Assembly (NCBI GenBank): GCA_902778325.1
Contig: CACYWZ010000013.1
Coordinates: forward strand, 1-49,064
Reading direction: 5' to 3'
Length of the DNA: 49,064 nt
Origin: an uncultured Spirochaetaceae bacterium
GTDB lineage: Bacteria > Spirochaetota > Spirochaetia > Treponematales > Treponemataceae
Shown in pieces: positions 25,848 through 35,180 of the stretch. The notes beneath the pieces are model-generated. The model did not search any database and had not been told where the DNA came from. It was given only the letters and a program-made list of their open reading frames with translations. Position numbers and translations under genes: made by a program. Position 1 is the stretch's first letter; each line of letters opens with the position of its first letter.

Positions 25848-26552
25848 ATGAAAAAGTTTTTCCGCTCAAAAAAAATCTTGTTTGCTTTTTTTCTTTTTTC
25901 GCTTTCAGTTTTGCAATCGTGCGCGATGAACAGCAGTGAAACCGAAAGCGAAAACGTACTTTCAGACGACGATGTTTTTTTGAAATCCGTTATTGAAAAT
26001 GAATACGAAAAAACGCAATGGACTGAAAATCTTAGTGATATTTCAAAAATGGAAAGTGCAGTTTTTCTTCCGGGCGCACGAAAAAATATAGCGCAAACAC
26101 CGGAAAATGCCATCGCAACAGAAGGTGGCGCAACGCTTCCTGTCTATCCTTCCATCGAGGGCTTCGGAAGCCTTGATACATCGGCTCTTTCAAAAGAGTG
26201 CAGGCAGTTTTTGGATTCCTTTTGCAAAAGCCTTTCACAAGGCGAAGAGAGTGTGTTCGACTTTATGAAAAAAAACCGAGAATATCTATTGTCTCTTTTT
26301 TTGTTTGACGCCAAAGAAAAATGGGAAAAAACTTATTCAACGCCTTTCCCCGAAAAAGAGCGCTTTTCGTCGTGGCGATATGCCGCTCCTTTTTTTGCAA
26401 AAGATTTGTTTTTGGTCAAAGTTTGTTTTTTCTTGCCGAGCGAAATCGACAGCAAAGGCTTTTTCAACGTGGAATTGTTTCTCGACAGTGCGGATGGCAA
26501 ATTTTCGATAAACCAGATTCGCTTTGCCAAAGGAGGAAAACGTGGCGATTAG
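25848..26552 (+). CDS. Predicted lipoprotein, function unknown
   Basis: A 234-residue protein with a Lys-rich start, hydrophobic segment and lipobox VLQSC (Cys25), followed by an acidic Ser/Glu linker. The rest has no motif I recognise. It is probably anchored in the inner or outer membrane. An AT-rich box (TATAAA or TATATA) ends six to eight nt before the ATG, so it may have its own leaderless promoter besides read-through from the gene upstream. Its last 11 nt overlap the next gene. Confidence 0.7.
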   Translation: MKKFFRSKKILFAFFLFSLSVLQSCAMNSSETESENVLSDDDVFLKSVIENEYEKTQWTENLSDISKMESAVFLPGARKNIAQTPENAIATEGGATLPVYPSIEGFGSLDTSALSKECRQFLDSFCKSLSQGEESVFDFMKKNREYLLSLFLFDAKEKWEKTYSTPFPEKERFSSWRYAAPFFAKDLFLVKVCFFLPSEIDSKGFFNVELFLDSADGKFSINQIRFAKGGKRGD

Positions 26553-27300
26553 CGAAACAGAGCTTCTTGGCATAAAACGCGAGTTGGTTCTTGAGGATTT
26601 TCTTGAGTGCAAAAACAACCTGCATTTGCGGGCAAGGCACTCGGACGCGACTTTGAAATTCACGCTTCCCGTCGGCGATTATAGTATTTTGGACACCGAT
26701 GTTGTTTTTTCAGCAGAGTGCGACAAGAAAAATGCGCTTGAGAGCTGGCGAGAGAAAAAAATAAGCGTTGTGTTTTTTTATAATAAAATCGCCCTTTCGT
26801 TTTCGTCAGTTTTGCATTTCGACGGAAAAAAATATTTAATTCCGGTCTCCTCAACACTAAAGCGCGTTCAAAGAAAAGTCGGAGAGCCATTTTTCACGGC
26901 AACACTTTTTTCAGGCGAAAAACACTTCGTTTTCACAGCCTCTGCCTTTGAAGCCGCCTCGCTTTTTGCGCTTAATTTGAGAAAAGAAGCAAACACTTTT
27001 TTGACGAGCGCCGCAAGCAAAGGCGAAATCCCGTTTTCTTTTGTTGGCACAAACTCCGACGGCTTTCTTGTGGGAGGAGCAGGGGAGTGCCCGCTAAAGC
27101 GAGGAAGCGAATACGCTTGTTTGCTTTCGCTGAAAATTGGCGCTGTGAGCAGGCGCATAAGAGTGAAAAGTAGCGTCGAAACAAAGTTTATCTCGTCAGA
27201 GTTGAGCGATGTCTGGTGTGTTTTTTTGCGCTTTTTGGATTTGGCGGAGGAAGACAAGCGACTCTTGTTTGAAAAATCGTCAAATCGTCTTGTTTCTTAA
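26542..27300 (+). CDS. PilZ-like domain protein, tentative
   Basis: A 252-residue cytoplasmic protein started at the GTG at 26542, preceded by GGAGG. The C-terminal stretch VWCVFLRFLDLAEEDKRLLF closely resembles the end of PilZ domains (v-vrFldlseedr-rL). A basic patch LKRVQRK (about 112) and NSDGFLVGG (about 172) fall where the c-di-GMP motifs RxxxR and D/N-x-S-x-x-G would be, but neither matches cleanly. If it is a PilZ protein, nucleotide binding may be weak or lost. The 3' end runs into a 41-bp repeat block whose first unit overlaps the stop codon. Confidence 0.5.
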   Translation: MAISETELLGIKRELVLEDFLECKNNLHLRARHSDATLKFTLPVGDYSILDTDVVFSAECDKKNALESWREKKISVVFFYNKIALSFSSVLHFDGKKYLIPVSSTLKRVQRKVGEPFFTATLFSGEKHFVFTASAFEAASLFALNLRKEANTFLTSAASKGEIPFSFVGTNSDGFLVGGAGECPLKRGSEYACLLSLKIGAVSRRIRVKSSVETKFISSELSDVWCVFLRFLDLAEEDKRLLFEKSSNRLVS

Positions 27301-27575
27301 AGCCGAATTGAAAAAAGAGAAAAAGCAGGTCGTTTCCTTAAAGCCGAATTGAAAAAAGAGAAAAAGTAGGTCGTTTCCTTAATGCCGACTTAAAACGAGA
27401 GCAAAAGCAGGTCGTTTCCTTAAAGCCGAATTGAAAAAAGAGAAAAAGCAAGCCATTTCCTTAAAGCCGAATTGAAAAAAGAGAAAAAGCAGGTCATTTC
27501 CTTAATGCCGACTTAAAACGAGAGCAAAAGCAGGTCGTTTCCTTAATGCCGAATTGAAAAATGACAAAAAGTCTC
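27300..27575. repeat. Tandem repeat, 41-bp units
   Basis: Units start at 27300, 27341, 27382, 27423, 27464, 27505 and 27546, all exactly 41 bp apart. The unit combines AAGCCGAATTGAAAAAAGAG with AAAAAGCAGGTCGTTTCCTTA. Two variants occur (AAGCCGAATT and ATGCCGACTT, the latter with AAACGAGAGC). The pattern of variants (A A B A A B) suggests duplication of a 123-bp block. The array fills the gap between two convergent genes and starts within a stop codon. Confidence 0.95.
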
Positions 27576-27582
27576 GGGAAAA

Positions 27583-28638
27583 TTATTCTGAGCCCATCAA
27601 AACTGCGAAAGGGCGGAGAGGCGGGATATTTTCGCAGACGATTTTCATGATAACGGTCATCGGAACGGCAAGAACAAGCCCTGCAAATCCCCAGAGCCAG
27701 CCCCAGAGCGAAAGAGATACGATTATGAAGAACGGCGAGAGTCCCAAGCCTTTGCCTTCCCATTTTGGCTCTACGACGTAGCCGATTGAGATGTTCATGC
27801 CAATCATCAAGATGATGATAAAGACTGTTCTCTCCCATGACGGATAGAATTGTACGACGGCGAAAAGTGTCGTGAGAAGTCCTGAGATGATTGAGCCAAA
27901 GTTGGGGATAAAGTTCAAGATGAACGCCAAAAGTCCCCAGATTATCGGGAACTGCAAGCCTGCAATCGCGCAGCCCAAGAACACCAAAAAGCCTGTCAGA
28001 AGCGACACGAAGGCTTTTATGGTGATGTAGTGTGTTACTTGCTTCATTATGTCTTTTATTGCGATTTCGATGTTTGTGTTTCCTTTTTGAAACACTGGAT
28101 TTTGTAGCTTTCTTTTCATCGAGCGCGCTTCAGCAAGCAAAAAGAAGACGAAAAAAAGCACCATGACTGCGTTCTTTGAAAACGAAATCAAGTTTCCTGA
28201 AATTGAAATCGCTGTGTTTTGGATTGCTGTTCTGACTCCGAGCGAGCTCCAGAGATTTGAAAAGAGGCTTAGTTCATTGTCGAACGGAAGATGAAACTGA
28301 AGGGCGAGTGTTGCGTATATTTTTGTGAATCGCTCTTCGTATTTTGGATAAAGGTTTACGATTGCCGTGATGCCTGAGACGAACATATTCGCCAAGACTG
28401 AAATTAAGACGACAAGCGCCATCAAAACGATGATTTCTGCAAGTAACCACGGGATTTTTACAATTGTGTTGAGTTTTCGTATAACTGGCTCAAGCACGAA
28501 TGCAAGAAGAACCGCGATTACTACAGGAACGATTACGCCTGCCATAAGCTTGAAAATCGTTCCTGCGATAACGATACACAAGAATAACAGCAGTAAAAAT
28601 ATTGCGTGTATAAAGCTGCTGTGTTCTGTGTGTATCAT
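27583..28638 (-). CDS. AI-2E family transporter (UPF0118)
   Basis: A 351-residue integral membrane protein with about eight hydrophobic segments, including two at the N-terminus (IFLLLLFLCIVIAGTIF and VIVPVVIAVLLAFVLEPVI) and the family block PIIWGLLAFILNFIPNFGSIISG, then VVEPKWEGKGLGLSPFFIIVSLSLWGWLWG shortened by eye into its conserved WGWLWG. Members export or take up small solutes or ions (autoinducer 2, sodium/proton exchange); the substrate here is open. It follows serS by 25 nt in the same direction. Confidence 0.85.
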   Translation of the reverse strand: MIHTEHSSFIHAIFLLLLFLCIVIAGTIFKLMAGVIVPVVIAVLLAFVLEPVIRKLNTIVKIPWLLAEIIVLMALVVLISVLANMFVSGITAIVNLYPKYEERFTKIYATLALQFHLPFDNELSLFSNLWSSLGVRTAIQNTAISISGNLISFSKNAVMVLFFVFFLLAEARSMKRKLQNPVFQKGNTNIEIAIKDIMKQVTHYITIKAFVSLLTGFLVFLGCAIAGLQFPIIWGLLAFILNFIPNFGSIISGLLTTLFAVVQFYPSWERTVFIIILMIGMNISIGYVVEPKWEGKGLGLSPFFIIVSLSLWGWLWGFAGLVLAVPMTVIMKIVCENIPPLRPFAVLMGSE

Positions 28639-28663
28639 TTTTGTTTTTCCTTGTTAAATAGAT

Positions 28664-29944
28664 TTATTTGTTCTTTGGCTCGATTTTGTCGAAGCCACAG
28701 ATTGGGCGCAAAACTTCAGGGATTGTGATTGAGCCGTCTGCGTTCTGGTAATTTTCCATAATTGCAAGCATTGCGCGTCCGACAGCGATTGCTGTTCCGT
28801 TGAGCATGTGAACATACTTGTTCTTTCCGTCGTCATCGCGATACTTTACGTTCAATCTTCGTGCCTGATAGTCGGTACAGTTAGATGTTGAAGTAACTTC
28901 ACCATATTCGCCGCCGTTGCGTCCTGGCATCCATGCTTCCAAGTCCCACTTTCTGTAAGCCGGTGCGCCGAGGTCTCCTGTGCAAGTGTCTACAACGTGG
29001 AACGGAATGCCCAAGCCTGTGAAGATTTCCTCTTCGATTAGGCGGAGTTTCTCGTGGAGTTCTTCGCTCTGTTCTGGCAAGCAGTACACGAACATTTCAA
29101 CTTTGTCGAACTGGTGAACGCGGTACAAGCCTTTGCTGAACTGACCTGCGCTTCCTGCTTCGCGGCGGAAACAGTGTGAAAGTCCGCAATACATGAGCGG
29201 GAGCTTTGCTTTGTCGAGGATTTCACCTGAGTGATAGCCGCCGAGCGTGATTTCTGCTGTAGCTACAAGACAAGTTCCCTCGTCTTCGATTGCATACACG
29301 TTGCTTTCGTTTCCGCGTGGGTTAAAGCCGATGCCCTGCAAGATTTCAGCACGTGCCACATCTGGAGTGATGAAAGTTGTGAAACCGTGCTTTCTGAGAG
29401 TGTTCAAAGCGTACATGATGAGAGCCTGCTCCAAGAAAACAGCCTCGTTTTTGAGATAGTAGAACTTAGGACCTGAAACCTTTGTTCCGCGATCAAAATC
29501 GATGAGGTCAAGTTCTTCTCCGAGCTGAACGTGGTCTTTTGGCTCAAAGTCGAAAACGCGAGGTGTGCCGACTTTCTTTACTTCGAGGTTCTCTGTGTCG
29601 AGCTTTCCGATTGGAGCTTTAGGGCTTGCCATGTTCGGAATCTTGCGAGCTGCTTCTTCGAGCTTTACTTCTTTGTCTTCGAGTTCTTTTGAAACAGAGG
29701 CGATTTCGTCTTTTATCTGCTTGCCTTCTTCGATATACTTAGCGCGAGTTTCAGCGTCGAGCTTCTGCTTCATGCTGGCTGCGTTTTCATTGCGCTTCTG
29801 CTGCAAGCTCTGCAATTTTGTGGTGAGTGCTGTGCGCTCGTCAAAAAGCTGCACAACAAGGTCTGCGTCCGCTGTCATATTGCGGTTCTTGATATTTTCT
29901 TTTACTGCTTCAAGATTGTCCTTGATAAATCTGTAGTCTAACAT
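28664..29944 (-). CDS. serS: Seryl-tRNA synthetase
   Basis: A 426-residue class II synthetase that charges tRNA-Ser. The first ~105 residues form the long antiparallel coiled-coil arm that grips the tRNA (ERTALTTKLQSLQQKRNE). The class II motifs are present: LNTLRKHGFTTFITPDV, CFRREAGSAGQFSKGLYRVH and the C-terminal LNGTAIAVGRAMLAIMEN. Normal length. An AT-rich TAGAAT box lies nine nt before the ATG, so it may have its own promoter inside a longer minus-strand unit. Confidence 0.95.
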   Translation of the reverse strand: MLDYRFIKDNLEAVKENIKNRNMTADADLVVQLFDERTALTTKLQSLQQKRNENAASMKQKLDAETRAKYIEEGKQIKDEIASVSKELEDKEVKLEEAARKIPNMASPKAPIGKLDTENLEVKKVGTPRVFDFEPKDHVQLGEELDLIDFDRGTKVSGPKFYYLKNEAVFLEQALIMYALNTLRKHGFTTFITPDVARAEILQGIGFNPRGNESNVYAIEDEGTCLVATAEITLGGYHSGEILDKAKLPLMYCGLSHCFRREAGSAGQFSKGLYRVHQFDKVEMFVYCLPEQSEELHEKLRLIEEEIFTGLGIPFHVVDTCTGDLGAPAYRKWDLEAWMPGRNGGEYGEVTSTSNCTDYQARRLNVKYRDDDGKNKYVHMLNGTAIAVGRAMLAIMENYQNADGSITIPEVLRPICGFDKIEPKNK

Positions 29945-29988
29945 AGTGTCCCTATTCTATATCGTGTATGTTTTTGTTTCAAGATGTT

Positions 29989-30711
29989 CTATTCCAACTC
30001 ATAGACGCAATCAACTTGAACAGAAACGATTTTTGTTCCTGCAGGAAGCGATGTTTCTTCAAATTGTGGCTCTGCAGCAATGTTCATTCTGTTTACTTTG
30101 AGAGATGCGCTTTCCATGTATGGCATTCCGCTCGAATATTCGTTGATTGTAAGGATTTTTCCAAGTTTTGCGCCTGTTGCTCCTGCAAGCATTTGAGCGG
30201 TGTCTTCGGCTTGTTTTACGGCGAGCATTCTTGCTTGCTTTACAGCTTCTGTATCGTCTTTGACATTATATGAAAGCGAAGTAAGTTCATTTGCGCCAGC
30301 GGCTACAGCGGCATCAATGAGTTTTCCTGCCAAAGTTACATCATTCAAGACGACGCGAACTTTGTTTTTCACTGTGTAATTTCTGTATCTCTTTTTTTCT
30401 GCTGTATATGCAATTTGCTGCTGGATTTTATAATCGAACGTTGAAACGTCGTTTTCCTTAACTCCATTGTCGCTAAATGCCTTTAACACTGCTGCCATAC
30501 GGTTTGCAGCGTCTTGTGTTGCTGTGTTTACGTCCCAACTTTCTGATGTTACAGAAAAGACAATTGTCACGCTATCAGGCTCAAGAACAACTTGTCCTGA
30601 TCCTCTGACAGAAACAGAACGCTCTCGCTCTGCTGTTTTTGCAGAATTTTCATGGCAAGAACAAAGAATTATTGCTGAAAGAAAAAACAATGGTAATACA
30701 ATTTTTTTCAT
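29989..30711 (-). CDS. SIMPL (DUF541) domain lipoprotein
   Basis: A 240-residue exported protein. GGAG upstream favours the ATG at 30711 over a TTG four codons earlier. The signal peptide has a lipobox ILCSC. The rest is a SIMPL domain (RSVSVRGSGQVVLEPDSVTI, then YRNYTVKNKVRVVL and a C-terminal KIVSVQVDCVYEL), the periplasmic/outer-membrane family that includes YggE of E. coli (oxidative stress related) and BP26 of Brucella. Function here is not known. Confidence 0.85.
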   Translation of the reverse strand: MKKIVLPLFFLSAIILCSCHENSAKTAERERSVSVRGSGQVVLEPDSVTIVFSVTSESWDVNTATQDAANRMAAVLKAFSDNGVKENDVSTFDYKIQQQIAYTAEKKRYRNYTVKNKVRVVLNDVTLAGKLIDAAVAAGANELTSLSYNVKDDTEAVKQARMLAVKQAEDTAQMLAGATGAKLGKILTINEYSSGMPYMESASLKVNRMNIAAEPQFEETSLPAGTKIVSVQVDCVYELE

Positions 30712-30740
30712 AAAAATCTCCAAAAAGTATTTTATAAAAA

Positions 30741-31874
30741 TTAATAGATATTGAAATAAAATCTCTCAAGATAAATAGCACGTTTTTCGGCTTCTGCGGC
30801 ATAGGTGCTATTTGGATAATTTAGAAGCAGATTCTTGTATGAACTGAGTGCTCCACGAATATTTTGCACAGATGAATATGCTTCAAGTATTTGTCCTTGC
30901 AAAAAAAGACCATGGTCAAGATTTGTAATCGCACTTCCAAAAAACGTATCGAGCAAAGATTTTGCTTCAGAAAAATTTCCCGCATTATATGCTTCTTGCG
31001 CTTTTTCAAGAACTGCATCTGTCTCACTTGGAGTTTCAGGCTGAGTTTCGCGGCTTTCGATTTTGAAAGAACTTGGGTCTGGTGCTTCTTTGTAAGAGCC
31101 TTTTTCACCTTGCGAAATTGTTTTTAGCGTGGTTTTATCTGATTCTGATTCAATTTCTGCTTTGCTCTCAGAAAGTTGCTCATCGTTTTGTTCTTGTTTA
31201 TCAGAAGTTTTTTGAGAGTTATTTTCTTGTGCATTTGAAGAGCCTTCAACTTCAAGAGCGATATAATCATCAATATATTTTTTTCCGATTACATCATTTT
31301 TGTAAAAATGCAAAAGAGTTGAGCCTGCATTTTTTGCAAAGAAATAAAATTCTGTTGATTTTTCTTTTGAGGCTGTTCCATCATAAGTTGTGATTTTATT
31401 CTCACCTTCTTCACCAAGATAAGTCCATTTCGTACCGTCAAAACTGATGCTGATATGCTGATTTTGTTTTGCAGAAATCGTTCTTGATGGCGTTATTTCT
31501 TTGCTCTCAGATTCGTTTTCTGTTTTGGATTCTGCTATTGTATTTTCAGACTTTTTCTCAGCAATTACTTCTTTTTCCACCTTAGGCTGTACAGAAGGTA
31601 GCTTTTTTTGCTCGTTTTTATTTTCAGAAGTTTTATTGCTAGCAGAATGTTGCACGTCTTCTGCTGCTTTTTTCTGTGGAAGAGCAATTTCATTTGCTTT
31701 TTGCTCATTGTTAACTGGTTCGACAAGATAAACTATCGTGTTATCTATTAATTCGCTTACAGCTTTTTTTTGAATGTTTGACTTCAAGACAACTTCTTCG
31801 TCTTGCAAAATTTCTTGAGCCGAAAGCGAAAATGATACTAATGCTACAAAAAACAAAAAGATCTTTTTTTTCAT
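30741..31874 (-). CDS. Exported TPR protein with low-complexity linker
   Basis: A 377-residue protein with a cleavable signal peptide (MKKKIFLFFVALVSFSLSAQ). Residues 70-125 and 210-275 are low-complexity, rich in Ser/Glu/Lys/Asn. Between them is a compact beta-like region (HISISFDGTKWTYLGEE ... EFYFFAKNAGSTLLHFYKND). The last ~95 residues form tetratricopeptide repeats (AQEAYNAGNFSEAKSLLDTF, NIRGALSSYKNLLLNYPNS), of the kind used in periplasmic assembly complexes. It overlaps the small membrane protein gene by four nt. Confidence 0.72.
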   Translation of the reverse strand: MKKKIFLFFVALVSFSLSAQEILQDEEVVLKSNIQKKAVSELIDNTIVYLVEPVNNEQKANEIALPQKKAAEDVQHSASNKTSENKNEQKKLPSVQPKVEKEVIAEKKSENTIAESKTENESESKEITPSRTISAKQNQHISISFDGTKWTYLGEEGENKITTYDGTASKEKSTEFYFFAKNAGSTLLHFYKNDVIGKKYIDDYIALEVEGSSNAQENNSQKTSDKQEQNDEQLSESKAEIESESDKTTLKTISQGEKGSYKEAPDPSSFKIESRETQPETPSETDAVLEKAQEAYNAGNFSEAKSLLDTFFGSAITNLDHGLFLQGQILEAYSSVQNIRGALSSYKNLLLNYPNSTYAAEAEKRAIYLERFYFNIY

Positions 31875-32242
31875 TGAACTGCTCCAAGGATTCCTTCGAC
31901 GAGTGAGTCATTTGATTTGCTCAAATCACGAATTCTGCTTTCATCTGGCTCTTCAAACCATCTGTCGACTTCTTCTTCGTCCCAACTCAAGTTTTGAGGA
32001 CGCGAAAGATAATAACCGTCCTCCATTGCTTGAGAACGTGGCATAAAAAGAGATTCTGCTGAAACAGGACTGTCTGAGATTTTTATGATGTCTTTATTAT
32101 TTGCTTGCGAGCATTGAGCAAAAAGCAATGCCACAAGAGCAATTATAAGAACAAAAAGCGCCGCAATCGCGCCAATAGCAGCTTTGCCCTTTTCTGCAAC
32201 AAAATCTTGAATAACGCCGCTCACATTGTCGATTATTTCCAT
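31871..32242 (-). CDS. Small single-pass membrane protein, function unknown
   Basis: A 123-residue protein with one membrane segment at about residues 22-43 (AIGAIAALFVLIIALVALLF) and an acidic, probably periplasmic tail (SWDEEEVDRWFEEPDESR). No family is recognised. It lies between smc and the TPR protein gene, overlapping the latter by ATGA, so the two are probably co-translated and may act together in the envelope. Confidence 0.68.
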   Translation of the reverse strand: MEIIDNVSGVIQDFVAEKGKAAIGAIAALFVLIIALVALLFAQCSQANNKDIIKISDSPVSAESLFMPRSQAMEDGYYLSRPQNLSWDEEEVDRWFEEPDESRIRDLSKSNDSLVEGILGAVQ

Positions 32243-32288
32243 TTGAAAAAACTCCTCTATATAAAATCGTGCATTTTCAGCCGTTTTT

Positions 32289-35147
32289 TCACTCTAAATT
32301 TCGTTTTGGAGGTCGACTTGGAATAACAATACCTTCTTCATCTGCAATTTCAGCGTCTTCATCAGCAATATTTTTCGAAAAATCTCTGTCTTGTGCTGTT
32401 GGAGGAGAGAACTCTTGGTCAAGCCTTAGCGCTATAATTTTGCTGATTCCGAACTCTTCCATTGTTACACCGAGCATAGCATTTGCGCCCAAAACAGTCT
32501 TTTTATTGTGAGTGATAACGATGTATTGGCTCATATCAGAAAAAGAATGAAGCGCATGTACAAAACTCATAACGTTTTTATCGTCCAACGCAGCATCGAT
32601 TTCGTCAAGCAGACAAAACGGAGATGGACGAACTTGGTAAGTAGCAAAAAGAAGAGCAATCGCTGTCATTGTCTTTTCGCCACCAGAAAGAAGCGCTATA
32701 TTTTCAAGTTTTTTTCCTGGAGGCTGAGCGTAAATGTCGATTCCTGTTGTCAAAACATTCTCGCCGTCCGTAAGACGCAACTCTCCACGACCGCCGTTCA
32801 TCAATTTTCGGAAAATATTATGGAAGTTTCTGCGGATTTCGTTGTATGTCTTTACGAACAATTCAGCGCTTTTTGCACGAATCTCGCTTGCAACACGCTC
32901 AAGGTCTTCCATCGATTTTTTCGTGTCGTCAAAACTTTGCTTTTGTTGCTCATAGCGCGTTTTCACTTCGTTAAAATCATCAACCGCCATCAAATTGATT
33001 TCACCGAGTGAGCGGATTTTTTCTCGAGCATCAAGAAGTTTTTCTTTTAGCTCAGAGTCACTTTGAGTGATTGAATCCATACGCTCTGAAAATTCCATCA
33101 AATCGCGTGAATGCTCTTCGCGGAAATTCTGCTTTGTGTTTGCAATGTCGCCTTCATTCATCGAAATATGAAGAGAAAGTTTTTCGTAGAGCGCCTGACA
33201 TTTTGAGCGCTCTTCTGTTTTCTTTTTCAGACTTGTCTGATTTATTTCAGTATCAGAACTATAAGTCTTTATCTTGTTTTCGAGCGTATTAAGAGTTTCC
33301 GCAATAGAGCGACCGTTTTTCTCAATCTCTGCCAAGTCTTCCTGAATCTCTGCGATTTTCTCTTCAATGTCTTCTTTTTTCTTGCTTTCCGAGAAAAACT
33401 CATCATCAAGTTCTTTTCGCGAAGCCTCTTCGCGCGCAAGAGATTTCCTCAAAATCCCGATTTGACGCTCATCAGCTTCAACCTGCGTCTTTTTCTGCGC
33501 TTCTTCAATACGCGCCTTTGAAAGCAAATCGCGAAGTTCTGCGATTTTTGATTGAGACAATGCGCTTTCTTCTTCGAGAGCCTTTTCCCTTTCTTCAATG
33601 GCTTCGATTTCGTCGCGAGCGCTTTTTATTTCAGAGTCGATTTTGTGCTTTTTGGAAATTATTCCCTCAGGCGAAAGAAGCTCGTCAATAAAACTCGGAG
33701 AATATTCAATGTACTCGTCGATGTGCTTTTTCACCGTTTCAATTTTCTTTTCGATTGTTGAAAGAGCGTCTGCATAATTTTCGATACTCTGCGCTTTTGA
33801 TTTTTGAGAGCGAACGAAATCCAACAAATCGCTTGTTGAACTTTCAATGTCTGATTTTGCTTTTTCGCATTTTTCAGCAGAATATCCTGCTTCTTGCAAC
33901 TTGGAATCGAGGCTTTGAACAATGTTTTCAGTAATCGCCTCAAGTTCGCCCTGTTTTTTTTGAAGCGACTCATCAAGTTTGACAATCTGCTCATTGCCAA
34001 GTTTTATTTTTGCGGCGTTTTCAAAAATAATGCGCTCAAAATTTTTTATAGAATCTTCGTTTTCCTTGATTTCATTTTCAAGACGCGAAAGTGCTTTTTT
34101 CTTTGCAAAAAGAGAAGAACTCTGCTCATCGATTTCTTCCGTCAATTCAGTGATGCGCTCTTCAAGAGATTTTCGTTTTCCGTCGATGTGATTGAGTTTT
34201 TCCTTTATTTGCGACAATTGCACAGAAAATTGCTTTGAAAGTTCGAGCTTGCCGTTTTTTTCAGCGCCAATGCTGATGAGCTTTGACTGAAACTCGTGGA
34301 ATTGCTCCTGTGAATCCTTGATTTTGTCCATATTCACAGACAAAAGTTTGTCCAGCTCCTCGATTTCGCTTTGCAGTTCCTTTCGCCTCTTTTCCGTTTC
34401 TTTTAGCTGCTCTTCCTGCCGCTTTTTTTCCTGCATTATGTTTTTCACTTTAAGCAGCTGACGGTCGATTTCCGTGTTGAATGCAGTTTCTTTGAGCGCA
34501 CGATATTGGAGAGTCTTTTCTGCCTGAACCTTAAGAGAATCGTATCGATTTTTTATCTCAGAAAGAGAAGCTTCGATTTGACTCAAGTTTACCCTTGTGT
34601 TTTCAAGCTCCCTTTCTGCCGCAGCACATTCGAGCTTGCTTTTGCTGATGCCCGCCGCTTCCTCAAACAAATATCGCCTGTCCTCAGGCTTGCTTGAAAG
34701 AATTTGGTCGATTTTTCCCTGCTCCATCACGGAATACGCCGATTTTCCGACCCCCGTGTTCATAAAGAGCTTTTTTATCTCGCTTGGAATGACTTTGTGA
34801 TTATTGATGAAAAACTCATTTTCGCCGCTTCTGTAAAGACGGCGCTTGAGCTCAATTTCGCTGTCATCGAGCGGCAAAATCTTTGCGCTGTTGTCAATCG
34901 TTAGCGCGACTTCGGCAATGTTGAGAGCCGCACGCTTTTCCGTGCCGTTAAAGATGACATCTTCCATCTTTTCGGCTCTCAAATTCTTTGAGCGGTTTTC
35001 AGCCAGAACCCATTTTATCGCGTCGACAACATTGCTCTTTCCGCAACCGTTCGGACCCAAGAGCGCCGTAATCCCGTCAGAGAAATCTATATGAGTGCGG
35101 TCGGCAAACGATTTGAAGCCGAATAAATCCAGACTTTTCAAAAACAT
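32289..35147 (-). CDS. smc: SMC-family chromosome condensation ATPase, hinge-poor form
   Basis: A 952-residue SMC protein. The N-terminal head has Walker A GPNGCGKSNVVDAIKWVLAE (about 31-50) and the C-terminal head has signature LLSGGEKTMTAIALLFA (about 819-835) and Walker B SPFCLLDEIDAALDD (about 842-856). Between them is almost continuous coiled coil (about 170-760). Bacterial SMC is about 1150-1200 residues with a globular hinge of about 150 residues in the middle. Here the only break is a short Pro/Gly stretch, EYSPSFIDELLSPEGI (about 481-496). No CxxC zinc hook is present. A TTGTAA-17-TATACT promoter ends ten nt before the ATG. It heads a minus-strand run. Confidence 0.9.
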   Translation of the reverse strand: MFLKSLDLFGFKSFADRTHIDFSDGITALLGPNGCGKSNVVDAIKWVLAENRSKNLRAEKMEDVIFNGTEKRAALNIAEVALTIDNSAKILPLDDSEIELKRRLYRSGENEFFINNHKVIPSEIKKLFMNTGVGKSAYSVMEQGKIDQILSSKPEDRRYLFEEAAGISKSKLECAAAERELENTRVNLSQIEASLSEIKNRYDSLKVQAEKTLQYRALKETAFNTEIDRQLLKVKNIMQEKKRQEEQLKETEKRRKELQSEIEELDKLLSVNMDKIKDSQEQFHEFQSKLISIGAEKNGKLELSKQFSVQLSQIKEKLNHIDGKRKSLEERITELTEEIDEQSSSLFAKKKALSRLENEIKENEDSIKNFERIIFENAAKIKLGNEQIVKLDESLQKKQGELEAITENIVQSLDSKLQEAGYSAEKCEKAKSDIESSTSDLLDFVRSQKSKAQSIENYADALSTIEKKIETVKKHIDEYIEYSPSFIDELLSPEGIISKKHKIDSEIKSARDEIEAIEEREKALEEESALSQSKIAELRDLLSKARIEEAQKKTQVEADERQIGILRKSLAREEASRKELDDEFFSESKKKEDIEEKIAEIQEDLAEIEKNGRSIAETLNTLENKIKTYSSDTEINQTSLKKKTEERSKCQALYEKLSLHISMNEGDIANTKQNFREEHSRDLMEFSERMDSITQSDSELKEKLLDAREKIRSLGEINLMAVDDFNEVKTRYEQQKQSFDDTKKSMEDLERVASEIRAKSAELFVKTYNEIRRNFHNIFRKLMNGGRGELRLTDGENVLTTGIDIYAQPPGKKLENIALLSGGEKTMTAIALLFATYQVRPSPFCLLDEIDAALDDKNVMSFVHALHSFSDMSQYIVITHNKKTVLGANAMLGVTMEEFGISKIIALRLDQEFSPPTAQDRDFSKNIADEDAEIADEEGIVIPSRPPKRNLE

Positions 35148-35180
35148 AACGTCAAAGAGTATACAAGAAAAATAATTGCA

